A stretch of 64,000 nt of DNA from Schaalia georgiae DSM 6843 (GCF_000429245.1 NZ_KE386870.1:26773-90772), one strand, 5' to 3'; counted from the stretch's first letter, positions 27,142 through 36,192 are shown. The notes: generated from the letters alone by a model not told the origin. Numbers and translations are program-made.

Positions 27142-28062
27142 ATGCCCCAAGTGACGCGCACGCACCCCGCTCCGACGATGCCCACGGGGACGGAGGTCGC
27201 CTCGTACGCCACGTACCTCGAGGCGCAACAAGGGGTGGATTTCCTGTCCGAGAACGGTTTCGACGTCTCGGCGATCACGATCGTCGGTTCTGACCTGCAC
27301 CTGGTCGAACGGGTGACGGGGCGCTTGACGATCGCCCGCGCCGCCCTGTCGGGCGCGTCGAACGGGGGCCTGTGGGGGGCGCTGTTCGGGATGCTCATGT
27401 CCGCGGGGTCGGGCGGTGCGGCGACCGGCGCATGGGTGTTCGGCGGACTCCTGGGGGGCGCCCTGCTGGGGATGGGGCTGTCCGCCCTCGCGTACACCGC
27501 CCGGGGCGGGCGCAGGGACTTCGTCTCCTCCTCGCAGGTGGTGGCCTCGCGCTACGCGGTTCTGGCCAGTTCGGACATCGACACCGCGTACCGCCTGTTG
27601 CAGCGCACGCCCGGCAACCAGTCGCGCGCCAGGGCCGCGCGCGAGCGCACCGAGGACTCCGGTCCTACGGAGTACGGATCGCGCGCCGACGAGGAGCCGC
27701 GTTTCGGTGTGCGCTTGTCCGGCGCTCGGCGCGCCGACGGAGCGCCGACCGGGGGCACCCAGGGTGCTCCGGTCAGCACGGAGTCGAGCGCTGCCGGGGC
27801 GGCGCACGGTGGGCGCGCTGCCGTGGGGGCCGCTGCTGAGGGGCTCGCTTCCGTGCCCGTGGCGGCGTCGTCAGAGGAGGCAGCGGTGACGGGGGAGGGG
27901 GCGCCCGCGCCGGTGGACGAGGCCGCGCCTGCACCTGTGCCGACGGACGAGGCTGCGCCTGCAGGCGGAGAGGCCCGGACCGGGGCGGTTGACGTGCCGA
28001 TGGGGGAGAGCGACGGGGGCGCCCCCGGCCACGGCGGCCCCACCGGCGGCTCTAACCGATAG
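27142..28062 (+). CDS. general stress protein 17M-like membrane protein with long disordered tail
   Basis: 306 residues. The first part matches the general stress protein 17M domain (VASYATYLEAQQGVDFLSEN...ITIVGSDLHLVERVTGRLT). Next come two Gly-rich membrane spans (LWGALFGMLMSAG; WVFGGLLGGALLGMGLSAL). The last 120 or so residues are Ala/Glu/Pro/Gly-rich without predicted fold (for example PAPVDEAAPAPVPTDEAAPA). ATG behind AGGAGG. It is divergent from the MgtE_N/CBS gene with 87 bases between, which may hold both promoters. Function unknown. Confidence 0.85.
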   Translation: MPQVTRTHPAPTMPTGTEVASYATYLEAQQGVDFLSENGFDVSAITIVGSDLHLVERVTGRLTIARAALSGASNGGLWGALFGMLMSAGSGGAATGAWVFGGLLGGALLGMGLSALAYTARGGRRDFVSSSQVVASRYAVLASSDIDTAYRLLQRTPGNQSRARAARERTEDSGPTEYGSRADEEPRFGVRLSGARRADGAPTGGTQGAPVSTESSAAGAAHGGRAAVGAAAEGLASVPVAASSEEAAVTGEGAPAPVDEAAPAPVPTDEAAPAGGEARTGAVDVPMGESDGGAPGHGGPTGGSNR

Positions 28063-28137
28063 AGAACAGAGCGGCTACGGCCACTTGCCCGGCTACTGGG
28101 GCCGCGAGCGACTGGAGCCCAGGTGCCCCATGACGTG

Positions 28138-28253
28138 GGCTGTTTTCACAGCGACACCTCCGCTTTCACAGCGATACCACGCTTTGCAAGCGTTATAACA
28201 CTTGCAAAGTGACGGTATCCCTTTGAAAACTCCGCTTCGCTTGCAAAACAGCC
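28138..28253. repeat. dispersed palindromic element, copy 2 (116 bp)
   Basis: Terminal inverted repeats GGCTGTTTT and AAAACAGCC, with inner arms meeting at GTTATAAC. Homologous along its whole length to 12676-12788. The inner palindrome has a few mismatches here. Confidence 0.75.
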
Positions 28254-28277
28254 TGCGCGCTGCCCCAGTCGGCGCGC

Positions 28278-28387
28278 TTTGCAATACAAAGCTCCGCCTG
28301 GAGGGCCCTACCGGCCTGGCGCAGGCTCGACCCCGTCCCGCTTCGCGATACGAACCTTTTCGCGTTACAAAACTCCGTTTGGAGGGC
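28278..28387. repeat. 29-base direct repeat next to palindromic element
   Basis: TTTGCAATACAAAGCTCCGC...GGAGGGC at 28278-28306 recurs as TTCGCGTTACAAAACTCCGT...GGAGGGC at 28359-28387. The gap 28063-28452 holds no gene. Confidence 0.5.
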
Positions 28388-28452
28388 GCAGCCGACCGAG
28401 CGCACGCCCGACCGACCGGCCCTCCCGCGGCCTACATGGCCCCTCCCGCTGC

Positions 28453-29961
28453 TTACCCGGCTTGGACCCTGGAGATCCACGCCTCGACATCGGCGACTGT
28501 GCGGGGGATGTCCTCGGAGATACGGGTGACGGATCCGTCGGAGTTGACCACCACGTCGTCCTCGATGCGCACGCCGATGCCCCGGTACTCCTCGGGGATC
28601 AGCATGTCGTCGGCGCGGAAGTACAGGCCCGGCTCGATGGTGAACACCATCCCGGGCTCCAGGAGCGCACCCTGGTAGAGCTCTGCCCGCGCCTTCGCGC
28701 AGTCGTGCACGTCCAGGCCCAGGTGGTGGCTGGTGCCGTGCGGCATCCACCGGCGGTGCTGCTGGCCCTCGGGCGAAAGGGACTCCTCGGGGGTCACGGG
28801 CAGGATGCCCCATTCATGCAGGCGCGCGGCGATGACGCCCATGGCGGCGTCGTGCACGTCCTTGAAGCGGCAGCCCGGCTGGTTCGCGCGCGCCAGAGCC
28901 GCCTCGCACGCGTCGAGCACCGCCTGGTACACGCGGGCCTGGACCTCGGTGAAGCGGCCGTTGACCGGCAGGGTGCGGGTGATGTCCGCCGTGTAGAGGG
29001 AGTCCACTTCGACTCCGGCGTCCACCAGCACCAGGTCTCCCTCGCGCACCTCGCCGTCGTTGTCGATCCAGTGGAGCGTGTTCGCGTGGTTGCCCGAGGC
29101 GGCGATCGTCTCGTAGCCCTCGCCGTTGCCCTCCTCGCGGGCGACGGCCCTGAACGCGCCCTCGATGACGCGCTCGCCCCGGCGGTGGCCGACGGCGCGG
29201 GGCAGCGCCCGGATGATGTCGTCGAAGCCCGCTTTCGTGACCGCGACGGCGCGGGCGAGCTCGTCCAGTTCGAAACGGTCCTTCTTGAGGCGGATCTCGG
29301 ACAGGCGCTCCTCGAGGGCCTCGTCGGCCTCGCGCGCGTCCTCCCCGGTAGGCAGTCCGGCCTGGAGGCGCACCTCGTCGACCATGGCCTCGACGTTGGC
29401 GTCGACGCCGCGCACAACGCGCAGTTGGATGGCTCCGGCGTCCTTGGCCAGCGCGTCGCGGAGGGTGTCGACGTGCTCGCAGCGCAGGCCGGTCTCAGCG
29501 CTCAGCTCCTCCAGCGAGGGGCGGGCGCCCACCCAGAACTCCCCGTACCGGGCGTCGGCGTAGAACTCCTTCGACGAGCGGGGCGCCCGGGGCTTGAAGA
29601 AGAGGACCGGTTCGTGCCCGCCGTCGTCGGTGGGCTCCAGGACCAGGACCGTGTCCGCCTCGCGCTCGGCGCCCAGGCCCGACAGGTGCGCGAAAGCGGA
29701 GTGCGCGCGGAAGCGGTAGTCGCAGTCGTTGGAGCGGACCTTGTAGGGGCCGGCTGGGACGACGAGGCGCTGGCCCGTGAACGGCGCGCCCGCCAGCTGC
29801 GCCCGTGCCTCCACGTAGTCCGCCACCGGTTGGCGCTCCGGCAGCGCCGAGGGCCGAGGCCCCCACCCGGAGCCGATGAAGTCGCGGAAGGCGGTGGAAC
29901 TGGGGCGGCGGGAGCGGTTCTCGCCGCGGTCCGCCATCGATTGGGAGGTTTGTTCGCTCAT
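28453..29961 (-). CDS. pepP: Xaa-Pro aminopeptidase (aminopeptidase P)
   Basis: 502 residues, M24B metallopeptidase. Removes N-terminal residues ahead of proline. The N-terminal creatinase-like domain has RSNDCDYRFRAHSAFAHLSG. The pita-bread domain contains the metal ligands: VLVDAGVEVDSLYTADITRT (two Asp), the His of MPHGTSHHLGLDVHD, and the two Glu in MVFTIEPGLYF and RGIGVRIEDDVVV. The start at 29961 is supported by TAGAAT seven bases upstream; a start 45 bases earlier would fall before that promoter. It lies 54 bases after the asparaginase gene in the same direction. Confidence 0.93.
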   Translation of the reverse strand: MSEQTSQSMADRGENRSRRPSSTAFRDFIGSGWGPRPSALPERQPVADYVEARAQLAGAPFTGQRLVVPAGPYKVRSNDCDYRFRAHSAFAHLSGLGAEREADTVLVLEPTDDGGHEPVLFFKPRAPRSSKEFYADARYGEFWVGARPSLEELSAETGLRCEHVDTLRDALAKDAGAIQLRVVRGVDANVEAMVDEVRLQAGLPTGEDAREADEALEERLSEIRLKKDRFELDELARAVAVTKAGFDDIIRALPRAVGHRRGERVIEGAFRAVAREEGNGEGYETIAASGNHANTLHWIDNDGEVREGDLVLVDAGVEVDSLYTADITRTLPVNGRFTEVQARVYQAVLDACEAALARANQPGCRFKDVHDAAMGVIAARLHEWGILPVTPEESLSPEGQQHRRWMPHGTSHHLGLDVHDCAKARAELYQGALLEPGMVFTIEPGLYFRADDMLIPEEYRGIGVRIEDDVVVNSDGSVTRISEDIPRTVADVEAWISRVQAG

Positions 29962-29974
29962 GAGCACGATTCTA
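29962..29974 (-). promoter_or_regulatory. putative leaderless promoter of aminopeptidase P gene
   Basis: On the minus strand TAGAAT lies seven bases before the ATG, without a ribosome site. Confidence 0.5.
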
Positions 29975-30015
29975 GACGCCGCCGGCCCACGGGTGATCGC
30001 GAACACGAGCGGCCC

Positions 30016-31050
30016 TCAGGGGCGCGCCGGACCGTGGTGGTCGTGGGCCCCGTCCTGCGGCGCCGTGAGCTCCCCGGCGATGGACCGGTTCATCCACGCT
30101 GCGAACTCCTCCCCGCGCAGACCCTGGGACAGCAGGAACACCGTTTTGGCGTAGACGGCTTCCAAGGTCATGTCGTGGGCACTGATCGCGCCGAGCCCGG
30201 CCAGGGCGCCCCCCGCCTCGTAGTGGCCGAGCACGACCTCCGCTTGGTGGCACTGGGATGCGACGACGAGCGGCGCGCCCGCCTCGTGGAGGGCGGCCAG
30301 GGCGGGGACGAGGCCCGGCTGGGAGGCCGGGATGTTGCCGACCCCGAAGCAGCGCAGGACGACCGCGTCGGGGGCGGGGGAGAGCATCGCTCGCAGACGG
30401 GCGCCGCTCATACCGGGGACGACGTTGATGACTGCCACGTCGTGGGCGGTGAAGGGCTTGGGCGACTCCCAGCCGGTCCCGGGGGAGGGCGGGCCGCCCC
30501 ACCGCCAGGGGCCCCCAGTGCGCGCCAGGGGCGGCACCGCGGGCGAGTCGAAGCCGTTGAAGGCCCACGACGATGTTTTCGTGACGCGGTTGCCCGCCAG
30601 CAGCAGGTGCCCGAAGAACAGTGTGGTGCCCTGTGCGCGCCCCGACATCGCAGCGCGCAACGCTCCGGTGACATTGGGCGAGGCGTCGGAGCCGACGACT
30701 CCGAGGGGGCACTGGGAGCCGGTGAGGACGACGGGCCGGCCGAGGTCCGCCAACGCGTAGGACAGCGCGGAGCTGGTGTACGCCATCGTGTCCGTGCCGT
30801 GCAGGACGATGAAGGCGTCGGCCGCGGGCGCGTGGACGCGGATGTCATCGGCGATGGCCTGCCAGTCGCCGGGGGTGGCCTCAGCCGAGTCGATGAGGGG
30901 GTCCAGGGCCGAAACGGAGATCGTGTGCGACGCCTCGATGCCGTCGAGCTGCCTGCGGAGCCACCCCTCCAGGTCGGCGCCGGGGCGCAGCCCGCCGGGG
31001 GAGTCGACCATTCCAATGGTTCCGCCGGCGTAGGTGACGTGGATCCGCAT
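30016..31050 (-). CDS. L-asparaginase, type I-like
   Basis: 344 residues. Hydrolyses asparagine to aspartate and ammonia. Both catalytic threonine motifs are present: TYAGGTIGM at the N-terminus and LHGTDTMAYT near residue 90. LTGSQCPLG and the later CFGVGNIPA are further family motifs. No signal peptide, so cytoplasmic, as in the type I (AnsA) enzymes. ATG behind GAGGAGGA. The promoter region is shared with the divergent PHP gene. Confidence 0.92.
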   Translation of the reverse strand: MRIHVTYAGGTIGMVDSPGGLRPGADLEGWLRRQLDGIEASHTISVSALDPLIDSAEATPGDWQAIADDIRVHAPAADAFIVLHGTDTMAYTSSALSYALADLGRPVVLTGSQCPLGVVGSDASPNVTGALRAAMSGRAQGTTLFFGHLLLAGNRVTKTSSWAFNGFDSPAVPPLARTGGPWRWGGPPSPGTGWESPKPFTAHDVAVINVVPGMSGARLRAMLSPAPDAVVLRCFGVGNIPASQPGLVPALAALHEAGAPLVVASQCHQAEVVLGHYEAGGALAGLGAISAHDMTLEAVYAKTVFLLSQGLRGEEFAAWMNRSIAGELTAPQDGAHDHHGPARP

Positions 31051-31152
31051 GCTCCTCCTCGGTCGGGACGGGCGAGGCCGCTCCCCCTCGGGAGGGTCCG
31101 GCTCGATGGGCCCACGGTACTACGCCCCTTCGAGGGGACCGGCACGATGGGC

Positions 31153-31164
31153 TATCCTCGGAGG
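31153..31164 (+). promoter_or_regulatory. putative leaderless promoter of PHP gene
   Basis: TATCCT lies six bases before the GTG. The bases between (CGGAGG) could also serve as a ribosome site if transcription starts further upstream. Confidence 0.4.
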
Positions 31165-32010
31165 GTGACCCGCATCGATCCGCACACCCACTCATCCTGC
31201 TCGGACGGGACCGACGCGCCCGCCCAGTTGATGCGGGCCGCCCGCGACGCCGGCCTGTCCATGGTCGGCCTGACCGACCACGACACCTTCGCCGGTTGGG
31301 ACGAGGCAGCGGCCGCCGTGGGGGAGACGGGCGTAGCGCTGCTGCGCGGGGTCGAGATCTCGTGCTCCGCCGACGGCGTCACCGTGCACCTGCTCGGCTA
31401 CTTGATGGATCCCGCTGACGCCGCGTTGAACGGGGCGTTCGCCAAAACGGTTGAGGACCGGCGCACCCGCGCGCGGCGCATGGTGGACAACCTGGCCGTG
31501 GACTTCCCGATCACGTGGGAGCAGGTCCTGGCCTTCGCGCCCTCCGACGGCCCGGTGGGCCGTCCCCATATAGCGGACGCGCTGGTCGCGGCCGGGGCGT
31601 TCCCGGACCGGGACTCCGCGTTCGTCCACGCGCTGCACCCGTCGGGCCCCTACTACGTGCGGCACTGGGCGCCGGACCCTGTGGACGCTGTGCGCATGGT
31701 GCGGGGGGCGGGCGGGGTGCCCGTGCTCGCCCACCCGCGCGCGCGGGCCCGCCAGCGCCTGCTGCCCGAGGACGTGATCGAGCGGATGGCGGACGCCGGG
31801 CTGTACGGAATCGAGCGCGACCACCGCGACCACGACGATGCGGGCCGCGCGGACGTGGACCGCCTGGCCGCCCGCCTCGGGCTGGCCACCACCGGCTCCT
31901 CGGACTACCACGGGACCGGCAAGCCGAACCGGCTCGGCGAGAACACCACGGACCCCGCCGTCATCGATGGCATCGTCTCCCAGGGAACCCTTGACGTAGT
32001 GCGCCCATGA
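31165..32010 (+). CDS. PHP domain phosphoesterase (TrpH/YciV-like)
   Basis: 281 residues. PHP metal-binding motifs in order: IDPHTHSSCSDGT, GLTDHDTFAGW, GVEISCS, RPHIADAL, VLAHPRA, and TTGSSDYHG. The family includes RNase AM (YciV) and 3',5'-nucleoside bisphosphate phosphatases, which is the likely activity. GTG start. Its stop overlaps the start of marC (ATGA), so the two are coupled. Confidence 0.9.
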   Translation: MTRIDPHTHSSCSDGTDAPAQLMRAARDAGLSMVGLTDHDTFAGWDEAAAAVGETGVALLRGVEISCSADGVTVHLLGYLMDPADAALNGAFAKTVEDRRTRARRMVDNLAVDFPITWEQVLAFAPSDGPVGRPHIADALVAAGAFPDRDSAFVHALHPSGPYYVRHWAPDPVDAVRMVRGAGGVPVLAHPRARARQRLLPEDVIERMADAGLYGIERDHRDHDDAGRADVDRLAARLGLATTGSSDYHGTGKPNRLGENTTDPAVIDGIVSQGTLDVVRP

Positions 32011-32648
32011 CTCTCACCCCTTTCGTTTTCGACACAACCCTGTTCATCACCACCCTGATGACGCTCCTGGTCATCATGGATCCGATCGGCACCGTTCCCG
32101 TGTTCCTCGCCCTCACGGGCAGGTTGACGGCCCCCAAGCAGAAGAGCGCTGCGCGCCAGGCGACTTCCGTGTCGCTGGGCATTATCATCGCCTTCGCGAT
32201 CCTGGGCGGGCAGATCCTGCGTTTCCTGCAGATCTCCGTCAACGCGCTGCGGTTGTCGGGCGGTGTCCTGCTGTTCCTGGTGGCGATGGAACTGCTGATG
32301 GGATCGGACTCGTCCACCCCGGACACGGGCGACGACGCGGTCAACGTGGCTTTGGTCCCCCTGGGGACGCCGCTGCTGGCAGGGCCGGGCGCCATCGTGG
32401 CCGTGATGGTGGCCGTGGGGCAGGCGGGCGCGTCCTTGTCGGGCTGGTTGTCCGTCCTGTCCGCCGTTGCCCTGGCGCACGTGGTGATGTGGGCGTCGAT
32501 GCGTTTCTCGCTCTTCCTGTCGAAGCTGCTCGGGCCGGGCGGCATCATGCTGCTCACGAAGATCTCCGGTCTGCTGCTGGCAGCGATCGCGACGGAGCTG
32601 GTCATGGGCGGCGTCTTCGGGTTCATCGCGAACGCGAAGGCACTGTGA
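32007..32648 (+). CDS. MarC family membrane protein
   Basis: 213 residues, six membrane spans, with the family features VIMDPIGTVPVFLALT in span 1-2 and LVPLGTPLLAGPGAIVAVMV in span 4. MarC proteins were once linked to multiple antibiotic resistance; no transport function is established. Translationally coupled to the PHP gene upstream. No terminator hairpin is obvious. Confidence 0.92.
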   Translation: MTLTPFVFDTTLFITTLMTLLVIMDPIGTVPVFLALTGRLTAPKQKSAARQATSVSLGIIIAFAILGGQILRFLQISVNALRLSGGVLLFLVAMELLMGSDSSTPDTGDDAVNVALVPLGTPLLAGPGAIVAVMVAVGQAGASLSGWLSVLSAVALAHVVMWASMRFSLFLSKLLGPGGIMLLTKISGLLLAAIATELVMGGVFGFIANAKAL

Positions 32649-32872
32649 GGCCGCGGCGTTCCGTTATTCGAGACCGCGCTCCCGTCCAAGCACCGCCCTT
32701 TCGTGCGCGACGGGTTGTTCAAGTCGCGCCCACTCGCCTGCCCTCAGGTGGTCAGTTTCATAGTATTTCGCATTATTCCTCTAATATTCACCTGTAATCG
32801 TGCTTGCGGACAGGTGGGCGCTGTTATACACTTATGCGGTAATTAATCCTGTCTTCCATTGAAGGTGCATCG
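32649..32872 (+). promoter_or_regulatory. AT-rich upstream region of the small surface protein
   Basis: No gene. TATACA at 32825-32830 is a good -10 about 43 bases before the next start codon. The region 32760-32870 is clearly AT-richer than its surroundings. Confidence 0.35.
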
Positions 32873-33199
32873 GTGAAAACGGCTCGACTCGCGCTCGTTG
32901 CCCTCGGTCCCTCCGGCCTCGTCGCCGGGATCGGCGGCATCGGCTACGCCGCGGATCCCGCGGGTGTGGAGCCGGCCCGAGTGGCTGCGAAGGCGGCCTC
33001 GCAGGGCGGGGGTTCCTCCCGCGCTGACGGCACTGGAGTGGGCTACGATTGTGATAACTACGACACTTTGGTCTCCGCAGGTCGGAATGCCGCACCCCGC
33101 CTGGCGAACACCGGTTCGCCCATGGCGGTCGATGGCGGCGTCACCGGAATGCTGCTCGCCGGGGGCGTCGCCCTGGTCGCCGCGCGCAAATGCGGCTGA
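32873..33199 (+). CDS. very small secreted protein with LANTG sorting signal
   Basis: 108 residues. MKTARLALVALGPSGLVAGI with GYAADP looks like a signal peptide cut after about residue 27. The C-terminus is LANTG, then a hydrophobic segment (GGVTGMLLAGGVALVA) and a basic end (ARKCG). This is the tripartite wall sorting signal, and the LAxTG form is the one known for class E sortases of actinobacteria. Only about 50 residues would remain exposed after both cleavages, including one Cys and several Asp/Tyr (YDCDNYDT). GTG start behind GAAGG. I do not recognise a family. A hairpin terminator follows. Confidence 0.7.
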   Translation: MKTARLALVALGPSGLVAGIGGIGYAADPAGVEPARVAAKAASQGGGSSRADGTGVGYDCDNYDTLVSAGRNAAPRLANTGSPMAVDGGVTGMLLAGGVALVAARKCG

Positions 33200-33220
33200 C
33201 GCCCCGGCCCCGAGTCGGCG

Positions 33221-33252
33221 CCCCCCTCTCCGCTGCTCTCAGGAGAGGGGGG
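33221..33252 (+). terminator. hairpin after small surface protein gene
   Basis: CCCCCCTCTCC and GGAGAGGGGGG form a perfect 11-base-pair stem with a ten-base loop, followed by TGTCTTG. Confidence 0.75.
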
Positions 33253-33263
33253 TGTCTTGCCCC

Positions 33264-33368
33264 CTGAACGGACATGTGGGCCGGGAGGCGCGGGCTCCGC
33301 CGGTCGGCTCGCCGAGCTCGTAGACGGAACTGAACGGACATGTGGGCCGGGAGGCGCGGGCCCCGCCG
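33264..33368. repeat. 39-base direct repeat, period 66
   Basis: CTGAACGGACATGTGGGCCG and the 19 bases after it occur at 33264-33302 and 33330-33368 with one mismatch. It lies in the 368-base gap before glgP; no gene is seen there. Confidence 0.7.
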
Positions 33369-33567
33369 CAGCAGGCGCCTCCAACAGCGGATCCGCCCCG
33401 CAGGGGCGCTGCCCCATTGGGCGCGTCCGGACCGCCCAGGACGTGGTACATATCCCAGATGCTCCCTTGCCTGCAGGTTTGCGAGCAATCGCGGCTAGGC
33501 TTTTGGTGAACGTCGTCGCACTGGGCTGCGTCGGCACTGCACGAATTGAGAATCCAAAGGAACGCAT

Positions 33568-35934
33568 ATGACTCTGGATCTGACCCAGTCCCTCTCGTCC
33601 CAGGTGCGGGCCACTTCGGGCCGCCCGGTCGCCAGTTCGACGCCCATGGAGGTGTGGCAGGGGCTCTCGGCGGCGGTCGTCGCCCAGATCGCCGACCGCT
33701 GGGACGCGACATCCAAGAAGTACGCGGCGGGGCGCCAGGAGCACTACTTCTCCGCGGAGTTCCTCATGGGGCGCGCGCTGCTCAACAACTTGTCCAACCT
33801 TGGCCTGGTCGACGAGGCCAGGGACGCCCTCGCCGCTGAGGGGATCGAACTGTCCACCGTCCTCGAGGAAGAGCCCGACGCCGCTCTGGGCAACGGCGGT
33901 CTCGGGCGCCTCGCCGCCTGCTTCCTGGACTCATGCGCCACCCTGGACCTGCCCGTGACGGGCTACGGCATCCTCTACCGCTACGGCCTGTTCAAGCAGC
34001 TCTTCGACAACGGCTTCCAGACCGAGCACCCCGATCCGTGGATGGAGGAGGGCTACCCCTTCGTCATCCGGCGCGAGGAGCTCCAGCGCATCGTCACCTA
34101 CGCGGACCTCACCGTGCGCGCCATCCCCTACGACATGCCGATCACCGGGTACGGCACGAAGAACGTCGGGACCCTGCGCCTGTGGAAGGCCGAGCCCCTC
34201 GAGGAGTTCGACTACGACGCCTTCAACTCCCAGCGCTTCACCGACGCCATCGTCGACCGTGAGCGCACGATGGACATCTCCCGCGTCCTGTACCCCAATG
34301 ACACCACCTTCGAGGGCAAGGTGCTGCGCGTGCGCCAGCAGTACTTCTTCTGCTCCGCGTCCCTGCAGGAGATCATCGACAACTACGTGAGGCACCATGG
34401 CGACGACCTCACCGGCTTCGCCGAGTTCAATGCGGTGCAGCTCAACGACACGCACCCCGTGCTGGCCATCCCCGAGCTCATGCGCCTGCTCATGGACGAC
34501 CACGACCTCGGCTGGGAGGACGCCTGGGAGGTCGTCTCCCGCACCTTCGCGTACACGAACCATACGGTCCTGGCCGAGGCGCTGGAGACGTGGGACATCC
34601 ACATCTTCGACCGGCTCTTCCCGCGCATCTCCGAGATCGTGCGCGAGATCGACCGCCGTTTCCGTTGCGACATGGCCCAGCGCGGCTTGGACCAGGGCAC
34701 CATCGACTACATGGCCCCCGTGTCCGGCAACACCGTGCGGATGGCGTGGATCGCCTGCTACGCCTCGTACTCCATCAACGGCGTCGCCGCGCTGCACACG
34801 GAGATCATCAAGCGCGAGACCCTCAAGGAATGGCATGCCATCTGGCCCGAGCGCTTCAACAACAAGACCAACGGCGTCACTCCGCGCCGGTGGCTCAAGC
34901 AGTGCAACCCCCGCCTGTCCGCCCTGCTCGACGAGGTCACCGGCTCCGACGCCTGGGTGCGCGACCTGACAGTCCTGGGGGATTTCACCGACGCTGACAC
35001 GGACGCGGTGCTGGAGGGCCTCGCGGAGGTCAAGCGCGCGAACAAGGCTGATTTCGCCGCGTGGGTGAGGGAGCGCGAGGGCGTTGAGATCGACCCCGAC
35101 GCCATTTTCGACGTCCAGATCAAGCGCCTCCACGAGTACAAGCGCCAGCTGCTCAACGCCTTCTACGTGCTCGACCTGTACTTCCGCCTCAAGGAGGGCC
35201 AGGAGCTGGACGCGCCGAGCCGCGTGTTCGTCTTCGGCGCGAAGGCGGCCCCCGGGTACACGCGCGCCAAGGCCATCATCAAGCTGATCAACGCGATCGC
35301 CGACGTGGTGAACTCCGACGCGGACATCGATGGCCGCATCAAGGTGGTCTTCGTCCACAACTACAACGTCTCCCCGGCCGAGCACATCATCCCCGCCGCG
35401 GACGTGTCCGAGCAGATCTCCATGGCCGGGAAGGAGGCCTCGGGCACGTCCAATATGAAGTTCATGATGAACGGGGCGCTCACCCTGGGGACCCTGGACG
35501 GCGCGAATGTCGAGATCCTCGAGGCGGTCGGCCCGGACAACGCCTACATCTTCGGTGCCACCGAGGACGAGCTGCCCGAGTTGCGGCGCACCTACGACCC
35601 CCGCTGGTACTACGAGAACGTGCCGGGGCTGCGCCGTGTCATCGATGCCCTCACGGACGGCACCCTGGACGACAACGGGGCGGGCTGGTTCCACGACATC
35701 CGCTGGTCCCTGATGGAGGGCGGCTTCGACCCGGCCGACGTGTACTACGTGCTCGGTGATTTCGCGGCCTACCGCGAGACGAAGGACCGTATGGCCCGCG
35801 ACTACCTCGACCAGAAGTCTTGGAACCGCAAGGTGTGGGCGAATATCAGCCGTTCGGGGCGCTTCTCCTCCGACCGCACGATCCGCGATTACGCGGAAGG
35901 TGTGTGGCGCATCGGGGCGGAGCCGATCGACTGA
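33568..35934 (+). CDS. glgP: glycogen/alpha-glucan phosphorylase
   Basis: 788 residues. Releases glucose-1-phosphate from alpha-1,4-glucan chains. GT35 family landmarks: EFLMGRALLNNL, GNGGLGRLAACFLDS, VQLNDTHPVLAIPELMR, TNHTVLAEALETW, KTNGVTPRRWL, IKRLHEYKRQLLN, and the PLP-binding EASGTSNMKFMMNGA with Lys near residue 631. Length is typical for bacterial phosphorylases. ATG behind AAAGG. A terminator with T-run follows, so it is probably monocistronic. Confidence 0.96.
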   Translation: MTLDLTQSLSSQVRATSGRPVASSTPMEVWQGLSAAVVAQIADRWDATSKKYAAGRQEHYFSAEFLMGRALLNNLSNLGLVDEARDALAAEGIELSTVLEEEPDAALGNGGLGRLAACFLDSCATLDLPVTGYGILYRYGLFKQLFDNGFQTEHPDPWMEEGYPFVIRREELQRIVTYADLTVRAIPYDMPITGYGTKNVGTLRLWKAEPLEEFDYDAFNSQRFTDAIVDRERTMDISRVLYPNDTTFEGKVLRVRQQYFFCSASLQEIIDNYVRHHGDDLTGFAEFNAVQLNDTHPVLAIPELMRLLMDDHDLGWEDAWEVVSRTFAYTNHTVLAEALETWDIHIFDRLFPRISEIVREIDRRFRCDMAQRGLDQGTIDYMAPVSGNTVRMAWIACYASYSINGVAALHTEIIKRETLKEWHAIWPERFNNKTNGVTPRRWLKQCNPRLSALLDEVTGSDAWVRDLTVLGDFTDADTDAVLEGLAEVKRANKADFAAWVREREGVEIDPDAIFDVQIKRLHEYKRQLLNAFYVLDLYFRLKEGQELDAPSRVFVFGAKAAPGYTRAKAIIKLINAIADVVNSDADIDGRIKVVFVHNYNVSPAEHIIPAADVSEQISMAGKEASGTSNMKFMMNGALTLGTLDGANVEILEAVGPDNAYIFGATEDELPELRRTYDPRWYYENVPGLRRVIDALTDGTLDDNGAGWFHDIRWSLMEGGFDPADVYYVLGDFAAYRETKDRMARDYLDQKSWNRKVWANISRSGRFSSDRTIRDYAEGVWRIGAEPID

Positions 35935-35955
35935 GGCCGACTGTCCGCTCCGGGA

Positions 35956-35987
35956 GGGCCCCGGGGGCGCATGCGCCCCCGGGGCCC
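35956..35987 (+). terminator. perfect palindromic terminator with T-run after glgP
   Basis: A 32-base perfect palindrome centred on GCATGC, from GGGCCCCGGG to CCCGGGGCCC, followed by TTTT. Confidence 0.92.
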
Positions 35988-36131
35988 TTTTGTGTCCGCG
36001 TGGGGATGCCGGCTGTGGGTGCGTGTTCCAAGTGGTGCGCGTTGCTGTCCTCCTGATGCGGGGGTGTCGGCGGCTTCGCGCGCGGCTGTCCGCAGGCTGC
36101 GGGGGCCTCGTCCGGGCGGTGCGCGCTCTGT

Positions 36132-36192
36132 CTGTATTAAGCACTTGACACAGGCGTGATGAGCGCCTTACAGTATTACTGTCTTAATACAG
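36132..36192 (+). promoter_or_regulatory. promoter framed by inverted repeats, operator of the YtrA-type regulator
   Basis: CTGTATTAAG (36132-36141) and CTTAATACAG (36183-36192) are a perfect inverted repeat. Between them are TTGACA (36145-36150) and TACAGT 18 bases later as -35/-10. A further palindrome ACAGTATTACTGT (36170-36182) covers the -10. The arrangement fits autorepression by the GntR protein encoded 20 bases downstream. Confidence 0.7.
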
